This document shows positions 1 through 13,500 of a DNA stretch of 64,000 bases, piece after piece. Source of the stretch: Bugula neritina. Lineage: Eukaryota; Bryozoa; Gymnolaemata; Cheilostomatida; Bugulidae. The stretch is from the NCBI GenBank assembly GCA_964035545.1, contig OZ037765.1:24422504-24486503 (forward strand), given 5' to 3'. Both the position numbers and the translations under genes were made by a program. The notes beneath the pieces are model-generated. The model saw nothing but the letters and a program-made list of their open reading frames with translations. It did not search any database and was not told where the DNA came from. Position 1 is the stretch's first letter. Each line of letters begins with the position of its first letter.

Positions 1-402
1 CAGTTTTTTCATCCCAACATGATAATTTTGTAAAAATGTTAGTCATGAGTAGACAATTGCTTATTGTACAACTCTTATTCACCAAAACTCTGAAACTCAT
101 GACAAATGGTTGAATACAAATGTCTTGACGTCTTAGATATTAATAAGGTTTGTATGAACAGATTTTTATAGCTATGCATGGAAACACTTTCACCCATCAA
201 AAGAATATTTGTTTAAAAAATATTGATTTTCCCTTTTGACCTCTAAAAAGGTAACTTGTAGGAATAGACATCAAATAGTGACAAAAGATACGAAGTTTAA
301 CCAATATTTCAAATCTTTTGATAAAACTGTCTTCAAACATCAGCAAATCACATCAGCCAAAAATTCAATATTTCATGTCAACTGCACAACAAACTGACTC
401 AC

Positions 403-3400
403 CTTATACCATCCATCTAGTCTGAGAAATGTATCAGCTGGCTGGTCAATATGAAGGATTCCCAGATAAGTAGATGGTACAAACTTGAGAACACCTTCAA
501 CGTTACCAATGCCCCTGCAATAATATTACCAAACCTCCAGTATAAATAGAAACACTAATCCAGTGTTGTTGTGATCTGTACTTTTCATTTCAAAATGAAT
601 TAATGGATGAATAAATGCCGAAAATAGATGAAATATTGCCTTGCCTATGTACGACCTTCCAGAAAGTAACCATGTATCCATCATAACAATGACAAAATTG
701 CCAGGAAAAAGCATTAGATATATACAACAAGCCAAATTAAATAAGAAAAAAACTGCAAGTACAAAGTAAAGCTACTGTAACTAAAAGAAAGTTCTAGATG
801 CATAACATAGCAAGCTGATGCAGTGTTCCATGTAACATGTCAACTGGAGTAGTGTGTAGTCAAATAATACTGACCTTAGTTTAGCACAGTGCTGCATGAG
901 GGACATGTTGAACCTGAAGTTGAATATGTCCCACGTGGACACGTTCTGAGTAGATCCAAGAGTTACATTACTGATGATACCCTACAAAACATACAGTAGA
1001 ATATTAGAACAGAGCAATGTGGTTTCAATATAAAATCCTCGCATGGGGTTTATAGTTACCATCCCTGTGAGAATCACTGATGGAAAGAGTTTTTTAAGTA
1101 GGCTGAGGAGTTGTTCTCTATTGTGGCTGAGGAGCAATTACAACTCTTTCTAACATCACCAATGGCTTTTACTAGGATTCGAGCCACTGACTCCAAGTCT
1201 ACAAAGCCAGTGCTCTAACCAATAGACTACAGCTGCCCCCTATTTCAATATAAATATTATTGCAATACTTCAGTAAATTGGGGGATTATAAGTCACACAT
1301 ACTTTTCAAGTACCTAAAATTCAACAGGTTTTAAAAATACTTAAAGGGTGAAAACACAGCTTCAACTGCAGAATCTAACTATAAAACAAATAGGAATATT
1401 ATTATGTTTTACAGCTGCTATAATTTGTCGCGTTTCTTCAAACTTTTGAGTAAACCAAATTGCAATAATGGAGTTATGCTACCTTTGAGCCCCGGAGTAT
1501 TCCAGAGCCATAGCCAACTCTTCCCATATTGTCTACCAGTATAGTCAGGGAGTCTCCAGCCTTTCCTTCCACAGTCACTTCTGTAGGACCATCTCGGTAT
1601 ATTATCCCATAAAATAACTACAAAATAAATATAAAAAAGTCTGCACTGTTAATAATTATGAAACTTAATATGATACACAAAACAAATAAATAGTAATAGA
1701 ATACCAGTAAATAGGGACCAGTGTGTCTATATGTAGACTAATGTATGCAAACATGTTTTGCTCTTAGGTCAGTATTAGTCAACAAATTTGAAAGTTAAAG
1801 TTACTTGCTGAGCTAAATTACAATCCAGGGAAAAGTTGAGCTTTCATTTTGAATATTGATAATCTTTTCAAAAGTTGACGAAGAAGAAAAGAAAATGAAG
1901 AGGGTGGATAATTGTGCACTTACATTGTTGACAAGGACATATCCTCGATCTCGTATACCAGGTACAGACAACTTCACTCGTGGAGCATCTTCTTTTAAAA
2001 TATGTCTGTAGAGAAGATAGCCATAGCCCTAAAGTAGAGCCGCACACTGTCAGTATAATATACTACACACAGATCCACTCTTTACTAAAACATGCACTTA
2101 GCAGAATAATTACCGTGTCCATCAGCTCCGATCTGATTGGGAAAGAAACATGGACATCTGGAAACCCGTGAAGTTTAGAAAGCAAAGGGGCACATTCATG
2201 AAGAGGCCCTTGCAGGGTAACATTCAGTTTACCAAAAGCAACTTTTGTAGAGTTTTTGGGAGAGTCCATAGTCGGGAGTATTTTGTACTAAATATAAAAA
2301 TAACTGTTAATTATATAAATGCTCAGCAAAATATGTTTGAGATGCAATTTTAACGCAATTTCATAAAATGAATTATTAGAAGTTAAACTACAAAAATTAA
2401 AGAAGCAAATCCCACACCTTCCCGATTGTGTTTCGTATTAAGTAATATTTATAGGTGAGATCTCCAGCCTCTGTAAGGGCTGCATCGTAGTCGTATGAGG
2501 TGGGTACAGGACGGAAGGGGTTGTCACCAGGGGCGCCTAACAAACAGAAGTAAATATAAAGAAAGCAAAGCAAAGATAAATTAGGATTTTTGAAATAAAG
2601 AAAGTGGCTCCTAGAGTTGTTATAGCCATTATAGACTTTCCTACTGAGCTATCACTAAAATACTAGTACAGAAGAACGTTTTAAATTTACCTGAAGTGAA
2701 GCCAAAGTTGGTGCCGCCTATAAACATGTACATGTTAACACTGTTACGCATACGGAGACTGTCATCCAGTGTTTTAGCAGCAGCTGTTGCAGATACCTGT
2801 GAATGTTTAGACCCCCATAAATCCAGCCAACCAACGTAATACTCAGAGTTGACATAAGGTCCGTTGAAAGAAGAGTTCCAGATGTTCAGAACACGATATC
2901 CTTTCTTAGCATTACCTAAAACGCATGACAGTGAAGTAAAATAACTGTAACTTATTGCCATGGAACAATATTTTCCTTATTACCTAAAAGAACATAGCTA
3001 TGCATATATTCCTTTAGGTAAAACCTATAAAAAAAATTATTAAAACGCTAAGCTCTTGTAACTACAAATAATAAGATCTACAAAAACAAGATAATCAAAG
3101 ATAAGCATTTGATAGGCATTTACTATAAATAGAGTGAATGTGACTGTATGTTAAAATTAAAAGAAAAAAGAGGATGACTCCAAAACACTATAGGGTAGTC
3201 ATAGAATAAATGAAAAATTTGTTGTCCTGCAAGAGTTACTTTCTCACATGTAGAAGTTGAGTTCCTATTTGCCAATTAACACTGCCTAAATTTTAATTTA
3301 GTGTTCACTGTTATAACTGAACTATACTCAATTCAAAGTTTAAATGTGCGGTCAACATAGTTTAATCAGCAAGAGAGTTTGGAATGAAGGTGGATAGGCT

Positions 3401-6400
3401 TACCAGCTCCGAAGTCAACTGTAGTGAGAGTGCCATTAATAGCACCACATTTAAGATAGCCCGTGCCATCTCCGTCCGTGGTGAAATATACTACATCATC
3501 CACAAACAGTTTCTTATTGAGTTCCAACAAATACTTAGTGTAGTTGTAATCACATGCTTGAAACGACCCATACTCATTCTCTATCTGCAAGTTCAAAGTA
3601 CAACAAACTTCAGGTTATGTAAGCATTTTGCAAGCTTAGCTAGATCTGAGGACTGAAATTTTATCACAAAATTTAAAATATTGAAATTCTATACCTCAAT
3701 AATTTTCATATACAATAATTTTGGCAAACTAAAGTGTTGTCAAAAAATGGCTATACATAAAACTCACTTATGCAAGTTTATATTAGCCATTCCTGTGAGA
3801 AAACCCTTGATTGGAAAGGTTTTTTTGTTAAATCGGGCTAAGGACTTATTCAGATGGGGCACAGGAGCAATTATGACTGGATGCTCTTCCTAACATCACC
3901 AATGGCCCTTGTTGGGGTTCGAACCCATGACTCCGTGTTTACTAGGCAAACGCTCTAACCCCTAGACCACGGCTGCTCCCAACAAATAGGTTATACATGC
4001 TATGTGCTTATTGAAAATAGAGACTGTTTACTGAAATCTTCAACATAATATCTCCGACTACAAAGAGGGAGCCAAAGATATCTAAAGCAACACACATGCC
4101 CACACATAAAAGATATATAAGATGATACCTAGTTTCCTACTTGGTAAATAACAATAATTTCTCAATGGAACAACATATCTTGAAACTCAAAACTTATTTG
4201 AACTGAAGGACTAACCTGCACACTAATGATTGGTCCACCGTTAACGTAAAGCAATGGGCGGAGTTTAGGAAGAAGTACATTGAACCAATCAGTGACATGG
4301 CCGATGTATGCTGAAAACACACCGATTAAATTATTTTAGACCAGCATAATTATACCATGTTATGAACAGTAACAACTTAAAACTCCACCGCAAACTTCAC
4401 TTGCAAAATTGTTTGAAAAATAAAAACACGAACTTGTATTTAATCATTAAGTTGCATGATAATTATAATATTCAGACTAAAAAGTGTATGAGTCATGAAA
4501 ATTAAACACAGTGGATTGTTCTCTAAGCAAAATTGTTAAGTATTGTAACATATGAATCACATGCTATACTAACCTGGATCAGATGATCGGAGAGCTATTG
4601 AAGCATTATCTTTAATCAGCCAATAAGGGAAACCTCCCTAAGCACACAAAAAACAACAACATTATTGATATCTGATGAAAACTTCGTAATAGCCTATTCT
4701 TGTTACATAGTTAGTAGAAACATTGAAACATTTCCATTATTATATTATATAACTAAACTGAAATGTAAAAACACATATGAACTAAACGGAAGCAGGAATC
4801 GTTAAAGAAATATTATACGCATGTATATGGAAAATGTTGCCATAATTTAGCTGCTGTAAAACGGAATTTATTAACATTATCTATATATTATCAGTAGCAT
4901 TCTTGTAAAACACTAGTGTACAGTGTAATACGCTATGGTCGCTATCAAATCTAATCTATGTTTAACACTTGACACAATTGGCCATCATATCAAAGTCTAA
5001 AACTTTGTATTTATAGTTCAACTAAAATTCTATATTTTATATTAACCAGTGTACAAACTTGAATTTATAACTTTGGAATACGAGACTTCAACCATTGTTT
5101 ACCACGTAATTATGAAAAGCTTATGAAACTGACTGGCATCATGTGCTAGGGGTCAAAGTGCGATGTACAGAGGGTCACACAAACTTTATCAGCAGCCCTT
5201 ATGTCCAGTGAGTCAACTGATAACACAATGGATCATAACATGGCCTGGGATAATACCCAGTTCACATTTTTCACTGTGGTGTAAACGGTATATGACACTG
5301 TTTTAATTGTTTATACAGCAAAATACAATTCTTATTTGTTTTCTCAATCCGTGTTTGAATTTTTCGTGTTTTTAGAAAAATATCACGATACACTTAGATG
5401 TTACACTCATATGATACTGAAATACAAAACAGCCTAACACAAAATCTATGAACATGTGTATATAATTTAACTGGTTGAAAAATACTTACAAATTCCCACT
5501 CTGCACAAATATAAGGTCCAGGCCGAATTATAACCAACAAATCTAGTTTATGCGCCATAGTCAAGAAAGCTACCAAATCATGGGCACCATTGAACATAAA
5601 TTGTCCTTTTTCAATCTCGTGAAAGTTCCAAGGTACGTAACTAAAAACATGTCCTTAATTACTACATTGTATCATGTTAGAATTCTATTATATATGCATA
5701 TGTTATCACTAGCCACATGTTTGCCAAAGCCAACTATGATTGTACAAGAAAGCAATAATTCACTCATTTGTTGAGTGAAAAGTTATTACAGTTTTTCGAA
5801 TTTAGTCTATCTACTACACGTGAGTGCATTGCATCAATAAAACCAAGATAACTAGTTTGAGCACCTTAAGAAAACTGCCCTATTTCTGTCACAAAATAAT
5901 GTGATATATCACACAAAAACTACATGATGATATGTAAGATCCAAGTGATATAAAGATTTGAATTTAACATACACTTGTATAGCATCCAAACCAGCAAACC
6001 TCATCTTATACAGCCTGTCATACCACTGATCAGGATGCACACGTGAATAGTGTATGCTGCCTACAAATGATACAACAGATTTAGTAGGCAGGGAAGCATG
6101 ACGTTACATTCATTATTGATCAACACTGTAATATATTTCAAATAGTTACCTGATACATAATTGAAAGGTTCGCCATCTTTCAAAAATACACCTGCATCAT
6201 AGTCCACAACAAAACTTCGATCAGCTTGGATTGAGACCAAAACCTGAAACATAACCTCCTGAATAATGTTTTACATTACCATTGTCAACATTGCATTTTC
6301 ATACAGCATCAGATAAGTAGGCACATAATATACACTATCAGTACTATAAAAACATTGTGTACTGATATTGGCAAATTGGTTTCAGAATTACTATTATGAT

Positions 6401-6915
6401 GTTTAGCATAGCTAAAGAATTTATTAAAATGGTACAGTAAAAATAAACAAATTGCAAAGCAGCTACTGTAGCTAATAAAAACTACCAATAATTTCAATGA
6501 CAACAATTCCGAAACTGATAAAATAAAACACTTCAAGGCTATGATACAAAGATGAAACTGTCATAAAAACACTTGTACTAGTTAGTTTATCAAGAACTCC
6601 GATTTCAACATTTGCCACTTTTTATACAGTTTCAGATCTACTCAGTATGTCTATAATTAAGTTATGTGCATTATAAAAACAGACTGTATGCAATAACGAG
6701 GTAAAACCTTTCAATTAAAGATTGTAATGAGTATCCAAGAGTACTTTCTAAAAGCAACTTTGCTTTTTAGTGTCTTTGAATTATTTGCTCAGAGCACCTA
6801 AATCAATTGAGTAAATCCCACGCTTTCAGCGATAACATAAATTCTAAATGTTAAAATTCAACGTAAGGATACTTACGAAGCAAAGGCTTGTTAGATAGAC
6901 AGAAAATGATGTCAT
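403..6915 (-). CDS. GLB1: Beta-galactosidase, GH35 (GLB1-like), 3' part off-window
   Basis: Lysosomal or secreted glycosidase that removes terminal beta-galactose. Coding exons, 5' to 3' on the minus strand: 6915-6877, 6243-6150, 6060-5973, 5640-5490, 4637-4574, 4310-4216, 3584-3404, 2915-2691, 2536-2418, 2287-2114, 2028-1924, 1617-1483, 981-875, 514-403. All have GT-AG borders and consistent phases, giving 563 codons. The last donor (at 402) shows that the gene continues beyond position 1; human GLB1 is 677 residues. The Met at 6915 opens a hydrophobic signal peptide of about 20 residues split by intron 1. Family motifs follow: [30 protein letters not shown], then IENEYGSF with the acid/base Glu at residue 181, and VNSEYYVGW with the nucleophile Glu at 262. 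[14 protein letters not shown] and the beta-sandwich DNMGRVGYG also match. Plant-like or bacterial GH35 is less likely given the GLB1-type order. Two SINE copies lie in its introns. Confidence 0.95.
1057..1240 (-). repeat. tRNA-derived SINE, copy A (diverged)
   Basis: Lies in the intron between GLB1 exons 981-875 and 1617-1483. Read on the minus strand it begins with a tRNA-like head: A-box-like TAGTCTATTGGTTAGAGC and B-box-like GGCTCGAATCC. Next comes GCCATTGGTGATGTTAG and a tail matching copies at 3785-3980 and 54471-54645. It has more mismatches than the 3785 copy. Recognised by comparing the copies within this window. Confidence 0.75.
3785..3980 (-). repeat. tRNA-derived SINE, copy B (best preserved)
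   Basis: About 196 bp in the intron between GLB1 exons 3584-3404 and 4310-4216. The minus strand starts GGGAGCAGCCGTGGTCTAGG, where TGGTCTAGGGG is a good pol III A box, and about 40 nt later has GGTTCGAACCC, a near-consensus B box. The tRNA head is followed by a conserved body, GATGTTAGGAAGAGCATCC, and a 3' part ending near CTCACAGGAATGGC. The body motif recalls the GGAAGGGCATCC core of several animal SINE families (from memory). No poly(A) or clear target duplication was found. Confidence 0.85.
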
Positions 6916-7639
6916 TTTTTCGACATAAAAAGTTCTACAAAAAATAAACAAACTGAGATAATACGTGCAGTGAAACAATTTAAGAAAACAAAAACATGAT
7001 TTAACTATGCAAATATATTTTCCATTAATCAAACCTTTTTCAGTGAACAGTTTAGGCAAATATGCAATACATAAAGGAACGGTTATCTAGTTATTAAAGC
7101 CTAGCTAGAATCTACAGCATTATTGCATCTAAAACAATTGAATCTAGAAGAATGGATGTAATTTAAAACTTAAATTTTTTAATAGCCTATTATTAATCCT
7201 TCCTTTCCCCAATATACTTGCAATAAGGTGCAGTATATGGTACAGTAACAATGTTACTCTGAAGATGGGCACAGTGGTGTCCGAAATATTAATTAATTAC
7301 TTTGCTTAATAAAGTAATAAAACCACAATGTTTCTCGTATACTTATTCATATTTTTTAATGTATCACAATGACATGTTGGCTCACTAACATAAGCTGCAC
7401 TAGGGAATATATACCTAGATATTGTTTTATTTCATTATATATGTATATAATATAACAACTATTATATAATGCTTCTAGTAATAAATTTGATAACAGAAAT
7501 ATTTCATTATTACTAGCAATAATAAAAAAATAAAACAGGCTTATTTAAAATTTAATTTATTCCTAGTTTAAAAACGCTAAATGACATAGCAATACATAGA
7601 AATGCTTTAACAAAGACAAAGAATAAGTATTCATTTACT

Positions 7640-8400
7640 AGATTAGTGTGAGTGTATGAATCCTAGTTCCAAACCCAACAGTAGCTGTAAGATTAAGTGC
7701 AACAGTAACTGTAAACTTCCAACACTGAAGTCTGTAAGCCTAAGAGTAAGTGCAACACTAACAGCACGAGTATGAGTCACACTAACTTACCAACAGTAAC
7801 ACTAACTAGTAACTAAATTGTAATTGTCACTATCATTGTGAATAATTATGATTATGACTGTCATTCTGATTTTAAGAATTCTATCAGATTTAGTAAGAAT
7901 ATGTTTATAAGTCACAGTATGAGAATGACTAGGACTATCACTATGAGTATGAGTATGGCTATGACTTAGACTATGAGTATAACTATGGGTATGATTATGA
8001 GTATGAGATTCACTTTGAATGTCAGTATCACTTTCAGTATGAGCATCATGATCAATCAAGAGCCAGAGCCCAGAGCTGTAGCACGACTAAAAAACTAATT
8101 TACTACTTTTTAATATTATCAATAATAGGTATAAATACAAGGATTTATACCATTATTGATACTATCACTTTGACTCTAAGTATGACTATCACTATGGGTA
8201 TGACTATGACTATGATATTAACTCAACTATGACTACGACTATGAGTATGAGATTTACTTTCACTTTGAAAATGAATATCAGTATCACTTTCAGTTTCAGT
8301 ATGAGCATCAATCAAGAGCTAGAGCTGTAGCACGACTAAAAAATTAATTTACCAATTTTTAATATCAATAATAGCTATAAATACAAGGATTTATAATCAC
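7640..8400. repeat. Cryptic simple repeat with tandem duplication
   Basis: Degenerate TATGAG/TATGAC/CTATCA hexamers. A longer unit occurs twice, about 7935-8150 and 8187-8395. Both copies end with the same non-repetitive tail, AGAGCTGTAGCACGACTAAA then AATACAAGGATTTATA. Reading the minus strand through it gives a Ser/His/Thr-only pseudo-ORF, which is not a gene. Confidence 0.8.
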
Positions 8401-9088
8401 TGTAAACTAATTTACAACTATATCAATATGTATTGAAACCTTGAATTACGATTATGATAGTCATAGTAATTATAACAATTTTTCGTTGAAAGAAACATTG
8501 GCGATTTGCCAGTCGATACTTGAGCACGATTGGCTGTCGGATTCTTATTATAATTATCACGCTGGTCTTACCAAGGCTAAATTATTGGTTTCCCACGTGA
8601 TGCAGCGTTGTAAATAATAGAACTTATGGCTTGTGGGTGTATAACTCTGTAACATGAATTCTGCACTGACTATGCTTACACATCGCCTGCTAATTCTTTC
8701 AACACTAATACAGCAAAATATTTATTTCAGCAAGACCAATATTAAATTTATTTATAGCTCTAATGCTCATAATTTAGGACACAAAAAGGTTATTGCTGTT
8801 TTATAAATCATCAAAATATTATATAGATAAATTAGAAAGTCCACAGCTTTGGAGACATTTGGCATGTATTATTTCACGATAATTTTATTTGAGCCAGAAT
8901 GAGATAATCATGTGTAACTTGAAAAAATTGCTTCTTTCTTAAAATATAGGTAAGCCTGTAAATATTTTTTCTAAAAGATTTGCTGCAAGTCCTGACTGCC
9001 TAACAAATAACATATAAGTATAATTGAAAAATTGACATCAAAAATTGTCCGAACAGTTAGGTGAAAACTTATGGTGGCAGATCTTTTA

Positions 9089-9392
9089 CCCCTCATTCAC
9101 ACTTTGTCGTATTCTATGCTGTAACGTAAAAATATCAGCTATTTTTAATGTGTCCGGGCTGAAGTTTTCAAAGTTTGCTATTAAGTACGATATATGACAC
9201 TTCATTGGATAATTATATCCAATGAGCTGACACAAAAGTTTTTCTGTCCAATAGGAACCCGCCGCAACCTGTTTGAATCAAGCAGTGCTTGATCCTAGCG
9301 TACCACAACACCGTATAGGAAGCTCAGACATTGTAAAAATAGCTGATATTTTACATTACTGCGTACGATATGGCAAAGCATGAATGAGGAGG
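9089..9392. mobile_element. MITE-like inverted-repeat element
   Basis: Two arms of about 60 bp (9091-9151 and 9328-9389) are imperfect reverse complements. They share CCTCATTC, CTTTG and AATATCAGCTATTTTTA-type blocks. TA dinucleotides flank the element (9087-9088 and 9393-9394), as expected for a Tc1/mariner-type target site. The centre contains a perfect CATTGGATA-ATTA-TATCCAATG palindrome (9203-9224). There is no coding capacity. Confidence 0.65.
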
Positions 9393-9499
9393 TAAGTGGA
9401 CCGAAGACTATGCCTAAACCACACTAGTAAGTAGCAACGCCATTTTAAATGCTTCTGTTTCGAGGCTATAGCATAAGGCCGATTAACCCTCCTTGATAT

Positions 9500-9582
9500 C
9501 CTTCTTGACATCACCCCTGGATTAGAACATACCACTTGGCACTTACTATACCAGTGTTCTAACCACTAGGCCGCAGCTGCTA
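9500..9582 (-). repeat. Truncated tRNA-derived SINE, copy C
   Basis: The minus strand reads AGCAGCTGCGGCCTAGTGGTTAGAAC over the A-box region, then a degraded B-box region. The body beyond the tRNA head is lost or unrecognisable. It is related to copies A and B by its first 30 bases. Confidence 0.5.
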
Positions 9583-10539
9583 CTTTTAACTGTCTAATAT
9601 TGTTCAGCTTGAGATATAATATGTTACCAACAGAATATTGCAAACAAATTATGTTATTTCAAGCAGTTTCTTTACAAAGTGTCTGCACATATGACTCCAG
9701 TATATCCTCTTAAAGAATTACCTGGCAAAACTTATTTATGTAAAAGCTGATAAGACATACATCGTACATGCTATGTTAGAGTTCATATTATTGTTGCCAT
9801 TTTTGATTGTTGCAGCCAATTGAACTAAAACTTTTAGTTCCATGGTTGCAGCATTCGTTTGAAATCCCTCAATTTTTCTCGTACGATTCTTTTTTCGTGT
9901 CAAATAGGCCTTTATGCTGTCATTTTGTATATATAATGTGTGATTATAGTTTTTTACATGAGGCTCTAATCTTTGTTTGGAATGGCATGGTTGAAGGTGA
10001 GCCTGAAACCCTCAAATGAGTGTTGGAAATTAAGGTACCTCTTAAAATCACCATACCTATACACACTTCCCACCATATAATATTATTATGCTGCCAATAC
10101 TCAAGCTATAAAACTTTCAGATGATAAAGCAATATATCAATATATCAGTTTCCACACATTAATTGATAACAGAGAAATAGCTGTTTTACACACTTAAAAA
10201 GACTTTATAATGTAGTTTATTGATAAAAAGATAAATAACATATATATGGCATATATTCAAAATATAAATGTGCACAAATTGATCATTGTATATGAATAAT
10301 GTATTGGAATCAGTTAGCCTGTGTACATATCTTTACTTGCCTGCCATGTGACAATTAGCAATTTATGCAGTAACTTAAACCAAACTATAACTAAAATAAA
10401 ATAACACTCATAGTGATGAAAGTATGGAAAAAAAAAGATTGTTTGTATATAAAAGTTAAGTGTTACCGTACTATAAGTTTCACTTTATACTATATGAGCA
10501 CATCAAGAGACAGTTACTTCACACTTCAGCATTTAAGTT

Positions 10540-13500
10540 TTAGCTATCATCAATATCTTGAATATCGTTTTCATTTTCAATTCCTTTATTTGCATAGTAC
10601 TTTCTAACAACACTCCTCCAATTGATTGCTTTTTCTATTCTTTCAGGTCCAGGCAAAACATTCTTATCTATATAAACCGCGTAACAAATATAAACATATC
10701 GCACATTGTATTTCTAAGCCAATTACAAACAAACCTTTTAAACATAGGTTTTCAATATTTTTTCCAATTGATGTAACAAGGTAACTGAATAAGTATCATT
10801 CAAGAACAATTTTTGCATTTTTTAATATTATCAGAAAAATGTCTTACCATCTGGGGCAACCCTAGTGCCTTTAATAGAGGTGGGCAAAGCATTTGAGTTA
10901 TAAGAATGATCAGTATCTGCATTCACACTGTGGGAGTTCAACCCTTCCTCATTATCTACTAGTTGTTGGCCTGAAGCTGTACAAACTTTACCTAGTAAAC
11001 AGCATAAATTGGTATCTCAAATAGGTGCTAAACAGTATATAATATAACAACAGCTCATGCAGAAGTACATAAGATAAGATTAAACTTTTATTCTAATAAA
11101 GTAAGTTTTGGTATTAATAGCAATCAGAACACAATCCTTTCAACTTTGAGCCATGAAACATTATCCAGTATACATTTCATGATGCCAAAAAAATTTATGT
11201 AAGTCTCTGGCTATTTACAAATGTTAGTTTATATTTTCAATTCCAGTACGAAGTTTGCAAACACCTTACATTGTAAGAACAAAAACAAGAAGCTTAACCT
11301 GCAATGCTTATGTGAATAGATATTTCTACCTTTATGTTTGATCAGAACCTTGAGATATATTATGAGTTTGACCAGCAGGTTGATTGGGGAAGGAGTGGAG
11401 GAGGTCTTGTTCATGTTCCTGATAAGCTTGGCACGGCCAAATTTCCATTCAGTGTCAGATTGAGCTTGTATTCGTTGGTAGGTATCTGACATCATAGCAA
11501 TTAGTAGGTTGATGAGAACAATGACAGAGATGAGAAGGTACAACCCAAACACAACTTTTATTATGGTTCTGGACCAGTTGGGAGTAGAATGTACTGGAGG
11601 TAGATTTTCTGGATCTACCAAGCCAAACAATGAAAAAAATAGCAACTCAAAAACATCATAAACTTTGAGATAAATAGCATTTGCATTGCCATTTCCTTGT
11701 CCAAGTGCCTCGCTAGCATCTCCATCATAAGGATAGACTTGCTGGTAAATAGCAGCAATATAAAATGTAAATCCAAACATGAAAACAGCAAGTATTACAA
11801 CGAATTTCACTAAATCAATAACAAGTGATCCAATGATGATAGCCCAAGGCCCAAACAAATGGTGAAAAGAAAGAAAATCTAATATTTGGACAAAGCAAAG
11901 AGTGAGAGAAATTCCTAAAAACTGATTTCGAATATATAAACATGTTCGCATATCATTCCCTTCAAGAAAAACAGCCACAACCTGAGTAACAGTGGCTGCA
12001 ACACCTAAAAACAGTATCAGGAGTTTGATGAGGCCAAGTCCATTGCGATCTCCAGGGTTGGTTAGTTCTGCTACTAATAAACCAGAGAACCATAAAAGCA
12101 ACACCCATTCAATAGGATTTGGAACAGCACTTTCTGCATCAACAATTCTATAGGGTGGAATAGCAGCCACAGCTACCAGAAAGCCAATGAAATAGACATG
12201 AGATACCAGGTATGACATGAATTTGAATATTGGAACATTGCAATACCTATGTCTCAGAGGCAATGAAAGAACCAACCATACAGGTGGGCATATAGTAAAT
12301 GCTAAGAAGAAAAAGAAAATCTTCCATGTTTTCCAATTTATTCCACCCATCCAGACATCAGATAAGTATTTCTGAATAGTTGGATGAGACACAACTTCTT
12401 TCTGGCCGCAATCTATAAGCACATCCAAAAAGGGTAACCCGAGCCGATCAACAGAGGTGAGTAACACTCGAGGAGAGTTTTCACTGGCAGCTATAGCCAT
12501 CAAATCTGTTGCCATTTGCTCGCAAAACTGTGATGCTGCAACTAACTCTTTTGCTCTCTCTTTTTCTTTTGAAGAAACTTCTAGAAACATTTTCGACATC
12601 TTTGCAGCTGTTTCACACGGTGCAGGTGAAAGGTTGATAAATTCTTCAATAGACTTTTGGTCATTGATTCGGCCACATACCATCAGATCAAATACAAACT
12701 ACAATCAACCAGAATCATCTTTAGTATCACTAACAAATGCTACATAATAATATATTCTTATATTTTTATATCTTGCATGGAATTTTTCAAGTCAACTACA
12801 AAAGGCTTTGATTGCTAAAATAGATGCAGTACCATTAAAAGTCATAGATAAAGACGAAGATGAAGGCCTTTGTGTAGCTAATTAAGCTAGATTTGGAACA
12901 AATTTGCTAGTTGTCAAATATTATTCAATTGCAGTAATAAAGAATTTTTAATAACATCTGTTTATTATTTTTTTCTTATGAATTTTCGTTTGAGGCAAAA
13001 GTTAAAATTTTGATGAGAACATAACTTCTTTTGCTACAATTTTTGTTTAACAGACAGGCTTTTTCCAATTTCTCAATTACTGCACGTATTTTGCAAATGT
13101 TTACTGAGACAAATAGTATGTAAAAATTTGTAGGTTTAATTTTTTACTGTGTTCAACAATTAATATTCGCAAGCATAGGGTATAAGTATGGGAAAGTTAA
13201 ACTCATACACAGCCATTGCAAATAAGAAAAGATAACAAGTTATGAAAATACTTGAGACTTTTAAGTTATGTTCAAGCCAAACTAGGTGGGCTGAACTATA
13301 TTATGCAAAATGTAATGAAATCTTTAGTCAGCCATCATTTTGAAGTAGAAAATTACTCTACATGCTGTACTTTACAGAATATGTAAATCTGTATTATACC
13401 AACTGGTTGGATTGTGAGAAATACAACTCAAGGTTATAAGCTTAACTCATATCAGAAAGACTATTGCGCTAAACTGTACTGATGGCTATACTTATAAGTT

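Larger units (their letters stand above)
6916..10539. other. Intergenic region between GLB1 and TRPN
   Basis: 3.6 kb between the GLB1 start and the TRPN stop codon, both on the minus strand. It holds GLB1 upstream/5'UTR sequence and the TRPN 3'UTR; the minus-strand AATAAA at about 10217-10222 is a possible poly(A) signal. It also holds a cryptic simple-repeat block (7640-8400), an inverted-repeat element (9089-9392) and a SINE fragment (9500-9582). No ORF here resembles a protein family. Confidence 0.7.

Noticed and set aside
3785-3980. Functional tRNA gene
   Set aside because: Good A and B boxes, but acceptor-stem ends do not pair and a SINE body follows; repeated copies confirm a SINE.
7802-8059. 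Minus-strand ORF of Ser/His/Thr repeats
   Set aside because: It is a translation of the TATGAG-type simple repeat, with no start context or family similarity.
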